A stretch of DNA of 64,000 bases from Apiospora phragmitis (taxonomy: Eukaryota; Ascomycota; Sordariomycetes; Amphisphaeriales; Apiosporaceae). This document shows, one piece after another, positions 21,709 through 33,966 of the stretch (position 1 is the stretch's first letter; each line of letters starts with the position of its first letter). The notes under the pieces were generated by a model. That model was not told the origin of the DNA and searched no databases. It worked only from the letters and a program-made list of their open reading frames with translations. A program made the translations under genes and the position numbers. Location: the NCBI GenBank assembly GCA_038363925.1, contig JAQQWL010000001.1, forward strand, positions 2,294,001 to 2,358,000, given 5' to 3'.

Positions 21709-24651
21709 CAACAGGAAAGTGAATCGACCCCTGAGTAGCCAGTGTGGCCGTGAGATGAGGCCCCGTACTTGTCGGTGTCTTTCAGGGTATCAAGATGTTG
21801 GCCGTCTAAAACCTCCGATGTAGCCCCATACCAATGGCTCCATCGAAGCCAGGCATTGCGTTATCGTGAAAACAGGACTGCCTTGAGCAGGCGCCTGCGC
21901 GTTTACACAGCCCATGCCCCCATGTCGTTGGATTAGCTACAGATGTGCGCAAGGGACTGTACAGAATAAAGTTATATCGCACCGATCTGATAACCCGCGG
22001 GGGAAAGGGGAGTGGGGGGCCGTTGTTTGGCTAGCCTGGTTTCATCGCCAGCACTGCCTTTCTGGGCGCTCACAGGTTGTGTCGACGGGACCCCCCCCCT
22101 GTACACGTTTCAGGCTGCCCCAAGATCTCTGGCCTCAGATCGGGAGCTTCTAGAACCTATCATGTCTTCTAAAAGCACATCTTCGTTAATGCCGCCTCTT
22201 AAGACCGGCAGATAAAGTTCCGTCATATATCCAGTTCTCCCGGCCCCCCCGCGACTCTCCTAGGTGGACCAACGCCTCTGATATTTGGCCAACGTTGTTT
22301 TCCGGGGATTGTCATAATACATTCTTTGAAAACAGGGAGCACCCACAAATGTACTGAGACAATCCAGATCCTCTGAGTTGCGGGAGCTAGACATCAAACG
22401 ACATAACAATGAGTGGCATTATCTGAGTTGGAAAACACGGCTTGTTCCAGCGTCCTTCGAGTAATACGGAGTTTCCGTCTGATATTCTGCTCCATCTGAT
22501 TGCTGATGCAGGAAACAACAAGATCGTTTCAAGTAGATCGGATTTCGACTTTGAATAATACTATATGAAGTCCTTCTAGAACACGCTACCTAATGCCTGG
22601 AAACCCAAAACATACCCTCCCGGGGCGTCAAACAGTTGTGTTTGAGCAAACGTGTTTCTCTCCTTTCACTTTTGATTCAATGTCGAGTCAGTCACCTAAC
22701 AGAAACAGCAGCTCTGTAACGAGCAAGTTACTGAGCTCGAATATGGAACACTGGTAGGATGATTCTCACCGCATGTAGATGAGTTGCGGCGGGGCGGGGC
22801 GCCGGAGGCAGTAAGTGGCGAGGTGGTGGACGCCAACTCGGTAATTCCTGGCACCGGAAGGCGTTGACGGGATCTCAAGAGCCAATCATGGGTTACGTTC
22901 AGTCAGAAACCGAGAAAGGAGATTGAAGAAGCTTCCAAGGAACCAGATTTTCGCCCTTGCCCGGTTGATCGGAGCGGAACGTCTGCGGGAATGCCAAGGA
23001 GCTGCCAAGCCCGATTGCCAGGTGTGTCCCTGGACTTCCAGGAACGCGATTCATACTTGCCGCCTTGGTTGGCGGCGGCGCGGACTAGTGGCTTCGTGTA
23101 TGGCTACCCGCATCTCCCGGCCGGGCTAAGTTCTACGTCAACCAACCCCGATTAATTTATCTGCTGTTGCATTTACGGTTGCTGCGTCGTTGCATAGACT
23201 CCTTGGTGGTGCAATCCGACACCGGCAGTGACAATGAAGGTCTCATGATATTGGGGTTTTCATGAATAAATGGCGGGCCCAGTTGACAAGTAGCACTTTG
23301 AATCTGCGGCTTCAGTCCTTTTTTCCCCATTAGCCTACCGACAGCTTCTTTCAAAAGATGAGGCGACTCGTCTTAGAAAACATTGGCTGAGGGAAAGGAC
23401 GGGAGTGACTGTGTCGACTCCATGATGGGATAGGGGGCCTGAGGACGAACAGTTTCCAGATCTAGGTGCTTACTTACCGAGAAGAAGGTAAACAGCTCTG
23501 AGGTGGTCTTTTCGCGAGCGGAAACTGATTAAAAATAAAAATACGAGTTCTAAATAATAAACGAGGTGACCCCAGACTTCTCGCAAACCCAGCTACCATA
23601 GCACAGTACCCTCACACTTGATACTTGGGCTCGATCCAAACCAAGACAATGTTATTTGTATTCCATTATTCAACATTGATATCATCGTCATCTTATCTCA
23701 AGTGATCAAACACCACTGAAGGCTTAGAATCACCAGCTCTACCAGCCATCCACTATCGTAATCACCAACAACCACCCAACCTGATATCGTGCAAACGCCG
23801 CCCTAAACACCTCTGCTTTTGCGCAGCAACTGTGTTTCAGCAGCCAATACACCTGCTTACCCAAAATTTCTGACGATACATGTTCCTCGTCCGACACGAC
23901 ACGATATTTACCACCCCGTTTACGTCCAAAGGTAATACGAGAATACGTTCTCTCCTCCCATATATGCAAGATGCTCACTGTCCCTTCACCTGAACTAGAA
24001 AGCATCTTTTCGTTTCAAGACAGCCACGCCAGGCTCCTACCAACCACCCGTCGCCACCCACCGCTTACCAACTTCACCACCGCACGCCAGACCAGTACTG
24101 GCCAGTCCAAAAAGATCTGTTTCCGAATGCCCTACTATGACCAGCATCGATGAGGCGACTCGCAAGCATTGGCTCAAGCTTCTATTCCATCCCTCTGCCG
24201 GGTACTTCTCAATAGGTGGTAGGTTCTACATCCTTATCACATCAAAGTGCAGCCCACTTCAATATCACAGCCACTCAAAAGAAACCACATGCGACGGAAA
24301 TTGAGAACAGCACTTCGAGGAACATATCGTATCATTACCGAAAGAAGCTTACTCACTGTTACATTATCCTTTTTACTAAACTCAAATCACTTATTTCAAT
24401 ATTTTTATTTCTTTCTTGTTGCTTCTTTACTATTTCAAGTTCGTTTTTATTCACATTCTAATCCGTACTTATAAACAGAACATTTAAGCCTCTGAGAAGA
24501 TACTGCAGGACCTTGCATGTGTACGCCACGGCCACTACTCACTACGTATTGCAATACCTGCAGAGTCCTATTGAGGACAAAGAGGATGACAGACACGGCG
24601 TGTTTGGTGGTCTCGGTGGCTCCACTGGCCATGTGTAAGCGACTTTCGGGG
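21709..24651. other. Long intergenic region, no supportable gene
   Basis: Nearly 3 kb without a gene I can support. An 88-codon ORF at 23739-24005 (minus) is the longest of interest but shows no family features. The base composition becomes more AT-rich after 23.5 kb, towards the decayed block. Confidence 0.35.
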
Positions 24652-24717
24652 TTTATTCCTTCTTGTTTCAGTGTTTATTCCTTATTATTCCAGTCGTTAT
24701 TCCTCGTTATCCCAGTG
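24652..24717 (+). repeat. Three tandem 22-bp TTATTCC-type repeats
   Basis: Three imperfect 22-bp units (24652-24673, 24674-24695, 24696-24717) share (T/G)TTATTCCT...CAGT. Related words continue to about 24790 and recur at 26.48-26.63 kb. Confidence 0.7.
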
Positions 24718-24782
24718 TCTCAAGAGGAATGGACTTACCGTTTATTCGAGGAGTTGCCATTATTATTCCCTCCTGAGACATC

Positions 24783-26402
24783 TTGATTATCCCAAAAAGA
24801 GTAATACTAACGCCGAGAGTCGGTAGGTATCAGCTGGGAGAGATCATCGAGGTCGTGGAGACCCCCGAAGGCGACAAGAGTCATAAGGCCCGACACCAGG
24901 AGCTGACCGCATTGATGGAGAGTGCGACGATCTTGTATATTCACACTGAAGCGGCCACCGGTTTGAGCATTGTCTACCTCAAAAGCCAAGCCAACGCCGA
25001 GGAAGAGGAGAAACCCAACGTCTTTGGTGATATCTGCAACTCTTTGGGACAGCTAGCTATGCTGTCAAGAGCCCTCAAGGCCGTGTTGACCAAGGTAGAC
25101 CTGCCGCTAAATCTTTGGAAACGGGAATTCCATACACCAGAGCTCTATATGGAGGGCCTCCTCAACGGGTGCTTAGAGGACGAGCAGGACAACAAAGCCT
25201 TCTCGCCTTGTCAGGTGGCAGTAGAACACATGCTCCTCGCGGCTCGAGACCTGCTTCGGTTCTCGGTCGTGGTTTGATGTTCGCTTTCGACCGGTTCGAC
25301 GCCGCCAGTCCCAGCGAGCATCGTTTCTTCCAGGGCACAGAGCTGGCTGAAATCGCCAACGTGTATAACGATCCGGAGCGGATGTATCACAAGGCGCGAG
25401 AGAATTTCCAGAACGAACCGGATAGCCCTCTCGAATACAGCTTCGATCAGGCCCCTTGTGGAGGAGATGAAGACGCGACCGGATTTTAGCCATTTTCGAG
25501 CTGGAGCACGTACTGGATCCAGCCAACGACTTCTTCTCGACGCGTAGAAAAGAGTCAAAACGCTAGACCACTAGCGCTGATAAGATTCGAACTTATCACC
25601 GAAGATCATGCATCTCTTCCTTGACACTATCGGACAGTAAGAGCGCACCCGCGCTCTTCATTGAGAGGGATCTTCGCCCGACTTCACCCCTCGTCAGGTC
25701 GTCACCCGCCACGGTAACCGGCAGCATTCTCAGAGCTTAGGTACGTCTATCAGCGCTCCAGAAAAGAGTCAGAAGAGGAAGAACCCGCAAGACAATCAGG
25801 CGATCCTCTCCACGGAAGAGAATGAGTTATGTGATACACTGAGCCTACCGAACTATCCGCCTGAGCCCAGACATCAGGTCATACAACTCGTCGATTGCTC
25901 GAAATCCGAGCTCGCGAAGTTTATATCCTGGCACCTGACGCATTTAGACTAGACGAAACGCGAAGAAGTCCAAAAAGCGTGCAGAATTCGGACATCCCGC
26001 ATTAGAAAACTGATCGAGCCGGGGTATTGTTACCACATCTCCGGAATCGAAAATTGGGATCCTTAACCGTTGGCATTAGAGCCCAACCAGTTAAAGTATC
26101 AGACGGCTGAACTGTTCGCAAATCAATCTTTCATCTTCAGCCGGCCCCCGAACTTGACGGTTCACTGGACTCCCGTTGAACGTATCATTGCAGAAGCTGT
26201 TGATCCCGGATCTCCCGAGTTCTATCTTGAGGGACTGAAATCTTATCTCCCTCCAAAGATAAAAGCAGCATTTGAGAAGCACCTGGAACTGGCCAGAAAC
26301 GGATCACCTCGGGAAGCCGACCTCGTCTTGACGGTCAAGCGACGTTGTTGTTTAAGAGGCATGTTTTCAACGCCGTATGCTACGGACGCTTGGCATAGTT
26401 AG
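24783..26402 (+). pseudogene. Decayed gene of unknown family
   Basis: A chain of + strand coding-like segments in shifting frames. 24837-25277 (LGEIIEVVETPEGDKSHKAR..LLAARDLLR) continues in another frame at 25270-25489 (GLMFAFDRFDAASPSEHRFF..NVYNDPERMYHKAREN). Then comes a short segment (ILAIFELEHVLDPANDFFS) near 25486-25557, and a later segment at 26070-26340 (PNQLKYQTAELFANQSFIFS..FYLEGLKSYLPPKIKAAFEKH). The amino-acid quality is high within each piece, but stops and frame changes separate them. I do not recognise the family. It is flanked by TTATTCC-type repeats on both sides. It could be one old gene or two. Confidence 0.45.
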
Positions 26403-26481
26403 ATGGAACGGCTCGACGGATAATATAATGGCTTCATCAACGTTATCGTCTTAATACAGGGACTCGCAGTGCCTAACCAGT

Positions 26482-26632
26482 CACCGTTTATTCCACTGCC
26501 AGTTATCCAACTGCCCGTAAACTGCCATTTATCCCACTGTCGGTAAACAACCTACCCAGTTACCAGCTATCCCGCTGCCCGTGAACCACCAGCTGTCCCA
26601 CCAGCGATTCCATTGCCAGTAAACTACATAGG
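26482..26632 (+). repeat. Degenerate repeat array (TTATCC-ACTG-CCGTAAAC type)
   Basis: Imperfect units of about 25-37 bp share TTATCC(A/C)(A/C)CTG followed by C(C/G)GTAAAC. A similar stray unit occurs near 27068-27106. They resemble the 22-bp units at 24.65 kb and bracket the decayed ORFs. Confidence 0.5.
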
Positions 26633-26737
26633 ATGGCCGGCCGGAGTGACTTAATTTCACGGGTGAGTACGCAGCGGATAAAAAATGTACGTAGATGCTT
26701 TGTATGGAAATCATTATTATTGCTGGGGTTTCATAAC

Positions 26738-26914
26738 ATGGATTTTCACGACGGCAACTGCGATTCTAATGACGCTACCTCGCCGACGGTAGAAGATCTC
26801 ACCATAGCTGAGCGCGTGCTGAAGGCAATTGACATTGGCGTCAAATCACTCGCGTCTGGTCCAGTCAGTCAGGACCGGGAGAATTTCATCCGCCAAAGTA
26901 TTGTGAGTCAATAG
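26738..26914 (+). CDS. Short hypothetical ORF (58 aa), possible fragment
   Basis: From the ATG at 26738 the frame encodes a polar peptide with a helix-like stretch (TVEDLTIAERVLKAIDIGVK). The composition is coding-like but the ORF is short, isolated and inside the decayed block. It may be an exon fragment of a dead gene. Confidence 0.25.
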   Translation: MDFHDGNCDSNDATSPTVEDLTIAERVLKAIDIGVKSLASGPVSQDRENFIRQSIVSQ

Positions 26915-28033
26915 CCAGCAACCTTGTGAGATAGAAATTCACTGACTACTCGACTTATACGACTTGAACGACTGTGAGAATCCACGACGTTTAGCAGACT
27001 AGACGAGGAATATCTGACGAATACTGGGATTAACTATACGGTAAAATTATGGGTTTGATGTATTACCCAGTCGATATCTATTCCGCTGCCAGCTATCCCA
27101 CAGCAGCGTATGGCCACACTGAAGTAGAAAGACCAGAGCGCCAAAATAAGTGACGTCTAGTCCATGTAGTTATGTGCTGTCCACTGATCTTATTCTCTGT
27201 TGGCCTTGTGGCTGAAATAAGTAGGTGTCTTCAAGACTTGGAAGATGTTTCAGCCAAGGGACGAAGTTTTCCCTCTTGTCAACCAGGGTAAATAGCCGAC
27301 TAGTAGGAATGTCCGTTAATCATACTTGGGAATCTTGATATGCATAGAGTGGGCGTATATAAGGAAAAAAAAAAGGCAGAAAGAGAAAAAGAGAGAGAGA
27401 GAGCACGGCAAGGAAAGAAAACAGACTTAGAAGAAGCTCAGCACAGTTACGATATCGCTTCATGCTTTCGCCAGACCTTGAATAGGCTGGTCAGAGTGCA
27501 CGAAGCAAAACTGTTCCTCATCATTGCTTCGTAACAAAATCAAGAAATATTTCGAGCTCTTTTTATCCCTCCTCCAAAGCTCAGCACAGCGAGTACTTCC
27601 CACTTTGCCGACGATTGCTCGCCTTGGCTTCCGCTGGACTGCAATCCAGCAGGCAGAGAAGTCCACGCTCTTCTTCGTCATTGCTTTGGTTCCATGTATC
27701 GATTCACCGCTGCCCCCATCCCAGCGTATCGGCCAGGACTCAGTACGGCCTGGCGTCCCTTCTCGGGGAAGGAGCGAAGTAGTCGCCCATCATCACCTGC
27801 GAGTGGTCTTGTGTCTCCGATAATGGATCAAATCAAGAATCAAGAAAGCTAACAGAGCCCTTAGACGAGGGTAAAGGTTCATGATGAAAATCAGAGAGCT
27901 TGAAAAGTATTTATGAGGAGCAACAGTCTTCAGTGTAAAAAAGTTGAAAAGGGTGCCTACTAGATTAAAATAGTTTTTTTATTGCTTATCGCAAAAGAAT
28001 AGATAGAGAAGTCATAGATTTACCGTACAAAAA
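26915..28033. other. Intergenic, with a 65-bp purine tract
   Basis: The + strand at about 27361-27425 is almost purely A/G, including a (GA) run near 27390-27404. The rest holds no supportable gene. Confidence 0.4.
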
Positions 28034-28417
28034 TTACATAGCATCAAACCTACCATGTCCCAGCAGCTGGCGGTACATAGACTTCAAGCCACACCTAAAA
28101 AGAGGTGTGTTTGCAGATTTGCGGTATTTCGACCTTGCTACATATAGTGTGTTAGTGTACTCACCGGCTAAGATCGACACCGGTAGGTATGGTGCGCCAA
28201 TACCAGCCGGTGTGATGCATACATCACCGGCAGCGAAAGTCGTGATGTTCTTTCGGTGTTGAAGGGATTCTCGGCGCCGGCAAGCCTGAAGTATCAATAA
28301 TATTCCACGCTTGCCAAATTCGGGCTCTAGAACAGCGCTTTCTCGTTTCAACGTGTAAATAAACTTAGCAGGTCTGACCATTAGGATGGAATCTTTTGTT
28401 ATATCTCTGTGAATCAT
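28034..28417 (-). pseudogene. Possible protein-kinase remnant
   Basis: The 127-codon minus-strand ORF begins MIHRDITKDSILMVRPAKFI, which resembles a kinase catalytic loop (HRD-x4-N) with the conserved Asn replaced by Ser. Later, FAAGDVCITPAGIGAPYLPVSILAGEYTNTLYVARSKY does not keep the DFG or APE order well. With no N-lobe in view, it is at best a fragment. The resemblance may be chance. Confidence 0.25.
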
Positions 28418-28806
28418 TAGCCTAGAACATTCTTCAACCTCTCAACATAATTGTTTTCAGCCTCTTCATCACAAGCGGTTCATCTGAACATACACGGGAG
28501 TGTCGTTCTTACCGTACCTCATCCTGCTCAAAAAGGACTTGAGTAGATGAGAATTTCTATCCAAGAGAGTCATAACTATTAAAATGGCAGTTGCGCCTCA
28601 TCAGGCGTTTTTCCGAGTTTCTCAATCAATCATCTTGTTCACACTACGAGATCTCATCTCAAGGATAACAATCTATTTTTCGCTAACCTAAACCCCCATA
28701 CCTTCTCCCAAATCATCACCACTCTTCATGATCATCAACCTACCAAACCCACCGCAACACCCCCAAAGACACGCTAGGTACCGTCACTTACTGCCAACTA
28801 TTCGAC

Positions 28807-30484
28807 ATGGACTCGGAATCCGACGAAGAGAGTTGGGCATCTTGCCATGAGTATCCTTCCGATTCAGAATCAGGTTCCTCACCGGGGTCCGAAGAAGATA
28901 CCAATCACCATTCCGAACAGAAAGAGACAAACATTGAACACCAATTCGAACAGAAAGTGACAGAACTCAAATACCTGAAACGGGATCGACAAGAGACAAG
29001 CAAGGATCGGAATATACTTGAGACCAAGCTTGCGAACTCAAAGGCGGGCCATGCTGAGCAGGAGATAGCAATCAGAAAGCACGAAGAGTTACTTGAAAGC
29101 GCCAAACGCGAGTCAAACAGATACCTTGGCGATGCCGAAGCCACCGAGAAGACCATCAGTGATATTGATGCCAAGGCGAACACTCAGACCCAGAAGATAG
29201 ACACCCTCGAAGAAGAGATCGATGGCCTCCGTACGCGCCTGCCGCCGGGTTCTCAGGACCCTCAACCCCGGACTAGCGTTCTCAAGAGAGGTTCGGACGA
29301 CTTCCATGACTACGCGCGTAAACGCCTACGTACGCAACAGAGAGAGCAGGATGTAGAGCTTGCCGAGGCAGAGTTTCATACCAAAGAAGGCTGGACACGG
29401 GCTAGATTCGACAAGAAAACCGGAATTGCCTACGCACCAGTCAGCGAAGAAGCGCGTGAAATGGCTGCGAAGGTTATCGTAACCCTTGAACAGCAGGTAT
29501 TCCCCATGCCACTCCAGATCCGACAGGTCTTTCAGGATACGCCACAAAGGATGAGGGACCGAAATAATACAGAGTCAATTGTCAAGGACAAGCCCTACCA
29601 CACCTTTTTCGACTATTTGGCTGAAGGCATCCGGGCCTTGCAGAAAAGCGTCGACGTCATGGTCACTCAGCTGATTCATCTCCGACACTCGTTCAATTCG
29701 GGCGCAGAAGCCAACCCCGCTAACGTGAGAGAGCTTCTCGACAGCTTTGAGAAGGCGTACTCGTGGTACGAACTGCAAGACCTTATCGGCTTCGATCTGG
29801 AAGATGAGTACGACGAAGTGACCGACCAGGCGAGACTCAGTCTGAGCCGTGCATTGAGCCAGGGGTCGAACGTGAGTCCGGACATCGAGCGTTTAATCTC
29901 AAAGCTTCTCGAGAACATGTCAAGATTTGCTTTCTGGGCGACGTTGCTCGGCGGATGCCTCGTGGAAGGGTACGGTAGAGGGGACTTCGAGGACGATGAC
30001 GATGACCATGGAATCAGTGGTCCCGGCATCTCGGATCTGGCCAGAATCGTTGAACGATACCACGATCTCGAGAAAAGTCCATCCACAGGTTTGATATTTA
30101 TGCCTGGATTCATACGCTCCGATGGACTCAAAGCTGGATACAGTCTTAGGCCCCTGCATTCGACAGAGCTAGCTGGGGTCCCCGAAAAAGTTCTGGGGAA
30201 GCTGATCGCACACGTACAACATATAGAAGTCAACATCTGGAACTTCCTCCGTGGCTGGCCTCTGAAACAAAACCTATGGATTACCGAGGGGCAGTCATAC
30301 CAACCATTCTTGTACTGGAAACCTCTCCGACGCCGGCTCGACCACCAGCTCAGGTGGTGATGGCGCCTCTACATCCGAGGAACCCGATTCTGAACCTGAT
30401 GGCGGCTCTATGCCCATAGCTCCCAATACTGATTCTGATGGCTACTCTACGCCCGAGGACTCCAATACTGATTCTGACATGTAG
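28807..30484 (+). CDS. Coiled-coil protein of unknown function with acidic ends
   Basis: The ATG at 28807 starts a 517-codon ORF to 30360. A +1 frame near 30310-30330 continues the same style of sequence (SDAGSTTSSGGDGASTSEEP, then EPDGGSM..EDSNTDSDM) to the TAG at 30482-30484, so the real C-terminus probably lies there. Residues 1-45 are Ser/Glu/Asp-rich. About 45-145 is a long charged heptad-like coil (EQKVTELKYLKRDRQETSKD, LEEEIDGLRTRL). About 190-510 looks globular and helical. A KRLRTQQ stretch could be a nuclear signal. I recognise no family. Its stop is 76 bp from a nested transposon, yet the gene shows no RIP-like damage. Confidence 0.65.
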
Positions 30485-30560
30485 TTCGGCCGGCCTCCAC
30501 CTGACGGTTAAGCGAAGCCGTTGCTATGCTTTTGGAGGAGCATATTGGGGATACCGACTA

Positions 30561-30608
30561 AGCCAGCTGACGGTGCTACGGTCACCCCATGCAACGGCGA
30601 CCCCTAAA
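30561..30608 (+). repeat. Left terminal inverted repeat of outer element
   Basis: About 48 bp, matching the reverse complement of 34294-34340 with one C/T difference and one missing C. It retains CA and TG steps, unlike the interior. Confidence 0.9.
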
Positions 30609-30699
30609 TTTAGATAGCCCCTGACAGCACCACATATAAATCAGTATATAAACTAGTTAGCTTTTGATTTATAGTTAATTAAATAATATTATCGTCTTC

Positions 30700-31720
30700 C
30701 TTTTCTTTTCCTCTTTCTAATGGGCCGTAGACTTAACGAGTCAGTACTATAACGCGCGATTTAAGATATTATAAATAGCTCGTTAATAAAATAAGCCGCC
30801 GAGAAGTATAATATCCTTAAAATAACTTTAAGGGCTCGGATTTACGGCCGCAAGACTATAAAATAACGGAATAAGTCCTTCTAAGCTTTAATAATAGCGG
30901 AAGAGTTTTAAATCGTAACTTAATACCTTACGTAGTATAATTTAAGCTGTTTACCGGCGTACGTTATTTTCTAGATGTTTGCTTAATAAATTTTTTAAGT
31001 TAACGGGATTAATATAATACTCGGTAAACACTAGGTTAAAATATTTATTACTCGCTATTTATTTATCGGTACTACTTTTTTTAAAAAGATAAAGTTTTTA
31101 AAGCTTAACGTAACTTTTATAAAAAAAATTATCGAGTTTTTCGAGCGGCTTAATAATCTTATTTTAAAATCGATCCTTTTAGAGTTTTAATTTAATATTA
31201 ACGAGATTAATAATTAGCTCGGTTATAAAACGAATATAATAATTATTAAATTTATTAAAATAAAGAGAATATTAATTATAAACTCTTTTAACCGAAAATA
31301 AGCTTTTATGATTAAATATAATAACGCTTTAAGCCGAGCCTTGCCTCTTTTTATTATATTTAAGGGTTAATAGGTTTAATAGTAATAGTTTTTAGAAAAA
31401 AAAGACTCATTAACGGATATTATAAAGGATTAAGTCGTTACGGTATCCCTTAAAGGCTAGACTAATAAGGAGCTAGCCTTAGTATAATTAAATAAGGTCT
31501 TCATCCCTTATATAAAGCTTAAAAACGAGGACTAGTAACGGCTTATTATCTTAAATGGCTACGCCAGCCACGTAAGCGAGGACTTTATTATAACGTACTT
31601 AAAGTATAAGATATAGCTTCTCTTCTTTTCGGCACACTTGTCGTACTTATTATAACCCTTAGATTTTAATCCTTTTAATATATTAAAAGATACTTATTAT
31701 TAAAAAATAATTTTATATTA
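30700..31720 (+). pseudogene. Dead DDE transposase of outer element
   Basis: Translation through stops on the + strand recovers pogo/Fot1 landmarks. FNINEI..QLGYKT-like residues near 31180-31230 sit where the first catalytic Asp lies; it now reads Asn, consistent with a G-to-A change. LIILNGYASHVSEDF near 31530-31580 is the second Asp block, again read as Asn. HLSYLL-stop-PLDFNPF near 31640-31680 is the third block. Many TAG/TAA stops stand where CAG, CAA or TGG are expected. Outer limits are approximate. Confidence 0.75.
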
Positions 31721-32104
31721 TATAGGGTTTAATAATATAAATATAAATAAGAAAAACTTCTTTTAATATTACGAGCTAATTAAAAAGTTTATTTTTCGGC
31801 CGTATATAATAGCTGGCGGCTAAGCCGTAACTAATATATTCCTTCGCGATATTACTAAGCCCCTTAATAGCTAGAATCGAAGGATAGAAAACCAGGTAAA
31901 AGCAGGACTATTTAAGCCTCCCCCCAACGTTTTTAATAAATAATTCTCCTTTATAGCGTTACTAATACTTATAATTAACCGCTAAATTAAAGAGTTAACG
32001 GATACGCTTAATAATAATAATACTATTTTTAATAGCGCGACGCGCCGGGTTTTATTCCGGAAGCTTTAAAAGAGTTTAAATACTTTAAACGGCTAGATCG
32101 GTTA

Positions 32105-32149
32105 ACGTATCCCATAAGCGAATGTCCTACACAAGCGAATGTCCCACTT
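32105..32149 (+). repeat. Left terminal inverted repeat of inner element
   Basis: About 45 bp with an internal direct repeat of AAGCGAATGTCC. The right copy (33922-33966) differs by a few C/T or G/A changes. Confidence 0.85.
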
Positions 32150-32369
32150 TCATAAATTTCCTCATAGCCTTAACCTTTTTTTTATATTTTTTTACGTCCG
32201 AAAATGTTATAACTTTAAAAAGAAAGTGATATAATTCTAACGCTTTAAGCGTTCTAGGAAGACTTAACTTTAAGCGTACGAAAGGCTATATTAATTTATT
32301 ATATCTTATCGAAAACTTTATAGCGTAAACGAAATAATTAACCTATACGACGCGAAATATTTACGAATT

Positions 32370-33500
32370 CTTAAAAGCTTTTAAATTTTAAAAAAGATGC
32401 GATTATTTAATATATTATTAATTTAAATACGTAATCGTTTCTTCCCCGGTTAAATAATATAGAAGATATAGCGAATCGATTATTTAATTTACGTAACGCG
32501 GGACGCGTCGGCGTTAATTAGGCCTCTAACTTTATACGACGATAACTAAACCTCCGGACGCGTTTTAACCGAAGAATCGATTATTAAAAAGTCCTCTATA
32601 AAGATCCCGACGCGTATCGCGCGTAGTTTACCCTTATACGGAATATAATTTATAAATACGGGATTTAAAAGGAGGATATTTATAACTTCGACGAAACCGG
32701 CTTTTTTATAAGTTAAATCTCGTTCGAAATAATCGTAACCACTTTTAATTAACGCGGAAAGCCTAGGGTAATATAGTAAAAGAACCGGGAATAGGTTATA
32801 ATTATTTAAAGCGTCGGATTATACGGTTACGCCATCCCTCTATATATTATCTTTACCGGGAAAACGCACCTCTCTTCCTAGTACGAAAACAGCCCATTGC
32901 CGAAGGACTAAGTAATCGCAATCATTAAAAATAGCTGAACTACGAATAAAAAAGGCGAGAACTAGATTTAATACTTTAATTAATATACCAGGTCTCGTAC
33001 GAAAAGTCGTTATCGCCTCCTAGTCCTAGACGGCTACGAAAGCCACTACTCGACAGCTTTCGAGCTCTATTATAAAGAGAACTCGATTATTATATTTTAT
33101 ATGCCTTCTTATTCGTTATATAAGCTCTAGCCTCTTGATGTCGGCTGTTTTCGTATATTAAAAAGGGCGTACGGAAAAGAAATTAAATGTTTTATACGAG
33201 CGTATATTATTCACATTTTAAAAGAGGACTTCCTACCAGCGTTTTTAAAAGCGTTCTAGGCGATTTTCACCGTTTCGAATATACGAGGAGGCTTTTAAAA
33301 AATAGGACTCGTTCCGTATAATCCGGAATATATTATTTCATAATTAGATATAAAGTTACGTATTTTAATACCTCCGGGGACGTTTTTTAGTTTATTTATT
33401 CTTTAAGAATTAAAAACTTTAAACAACCCGATTAAAGCTTAATCTTAAACCGAATATATTCGAAACCGTATCGTATAGTATTAAAATAGTTTTTTAATAT
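32370..33500 (+). pseudogene. Dead DDE transposase of inner element
   Basis: Translation on the + strand shows YNFDETGFFIS near 32680-32720 (first Asp block), LLVLDGYESHYSTAFELYYK near 33025-33085 (second Asp) and MPSYSLYKL-stop-PLDVGCF near 33100-33150 (third Asp). This is the standard DDD order of Fot1/pogo transposases. Stops replace expected Gln or Trp codons. The limits are approximate. Confidence 0.8.
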
Positions 33501-33921
33501 TTATTTTAATTAGTTTTAATTAAATTATAAAGGTTATAATATATATTATATACCGAGTTATTTTTTTTAAAAAGTAAGAACGCGATATTTTAAAAAGTAA
33601 ATAAAATATTTAACCGGCGCCGCCGTATAAAAAAAAACGGCTATAAAATAAAAGATTATTTTATATATAAACTAAAAAAGACTTATAGTTTTAAAAGAAC
33701 GTTAATAAATAATTATAAGATAAATCGCGTTAAAGGAGTAATTATATAAAAACGTTTAAGACACGCTTATAGCGCTATAAAATTTACGGAAAGCCCGGGT
33801 ATAATACGCGTACTTATTAGAATAATATAGAAGTATTTAGAGATAAGGATTCCGATTAATTTTAATATATTAAATACGTTATAGTGAAATTAATTTATAT
33901 TTTATTAAAAGGGGTGTAAAA

Positions 33922-33966
33922 GAATAGGACATTCGCTTGTATAGGATATTCGCTTGTGGGATACGT
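33922..33966 (-). repeat. Right terminal inverted repeat of inner element
   Basis: It ends ...CGCTTGTGGGATACGT immediately before TA. Its reverse complement matches the left repeat. Confidence 0.85.

Larger units (their letters stand above)
32105..33966 (+). mobile_element. Inner Fot1/pogo-like DNA transposon nested in the outer one
   Basis: 1862 bp, bounded by inverted repeats of about 45 bp (ACGTATCCCATAAGCGAATG at the left end) that themselves contain a doubled AAGCGAAT word. TA flanks both ends (32103-32104, 33967-33968). The sequence is not the same element as the host: the repeats differ. It too is RIP-like and AT-rich. Confidence 0.9.

Noticed and set aside
25570..25660. ATAAG-TTCGAAT-CTTAT hairpin resembling a tRNA T-arm or SINE B box on the minus strand
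   Set aside because: The word is self-complementary, the anticodon loop would be nine bases and the acceptor pairing is poor. At most a degenerate tRNA-derived fragment.
27361..27425. Purine tract as an origin, H-DNA or regulatory signal
   Set aside because: Simple sequence with no supporting context.
30319..30356. A 37-bp intron explaining the frame change in the coiled-coil gene
   Set aside because: It would be far below the intron sizes seen elsewhere in the window; a one-base error is simpler.
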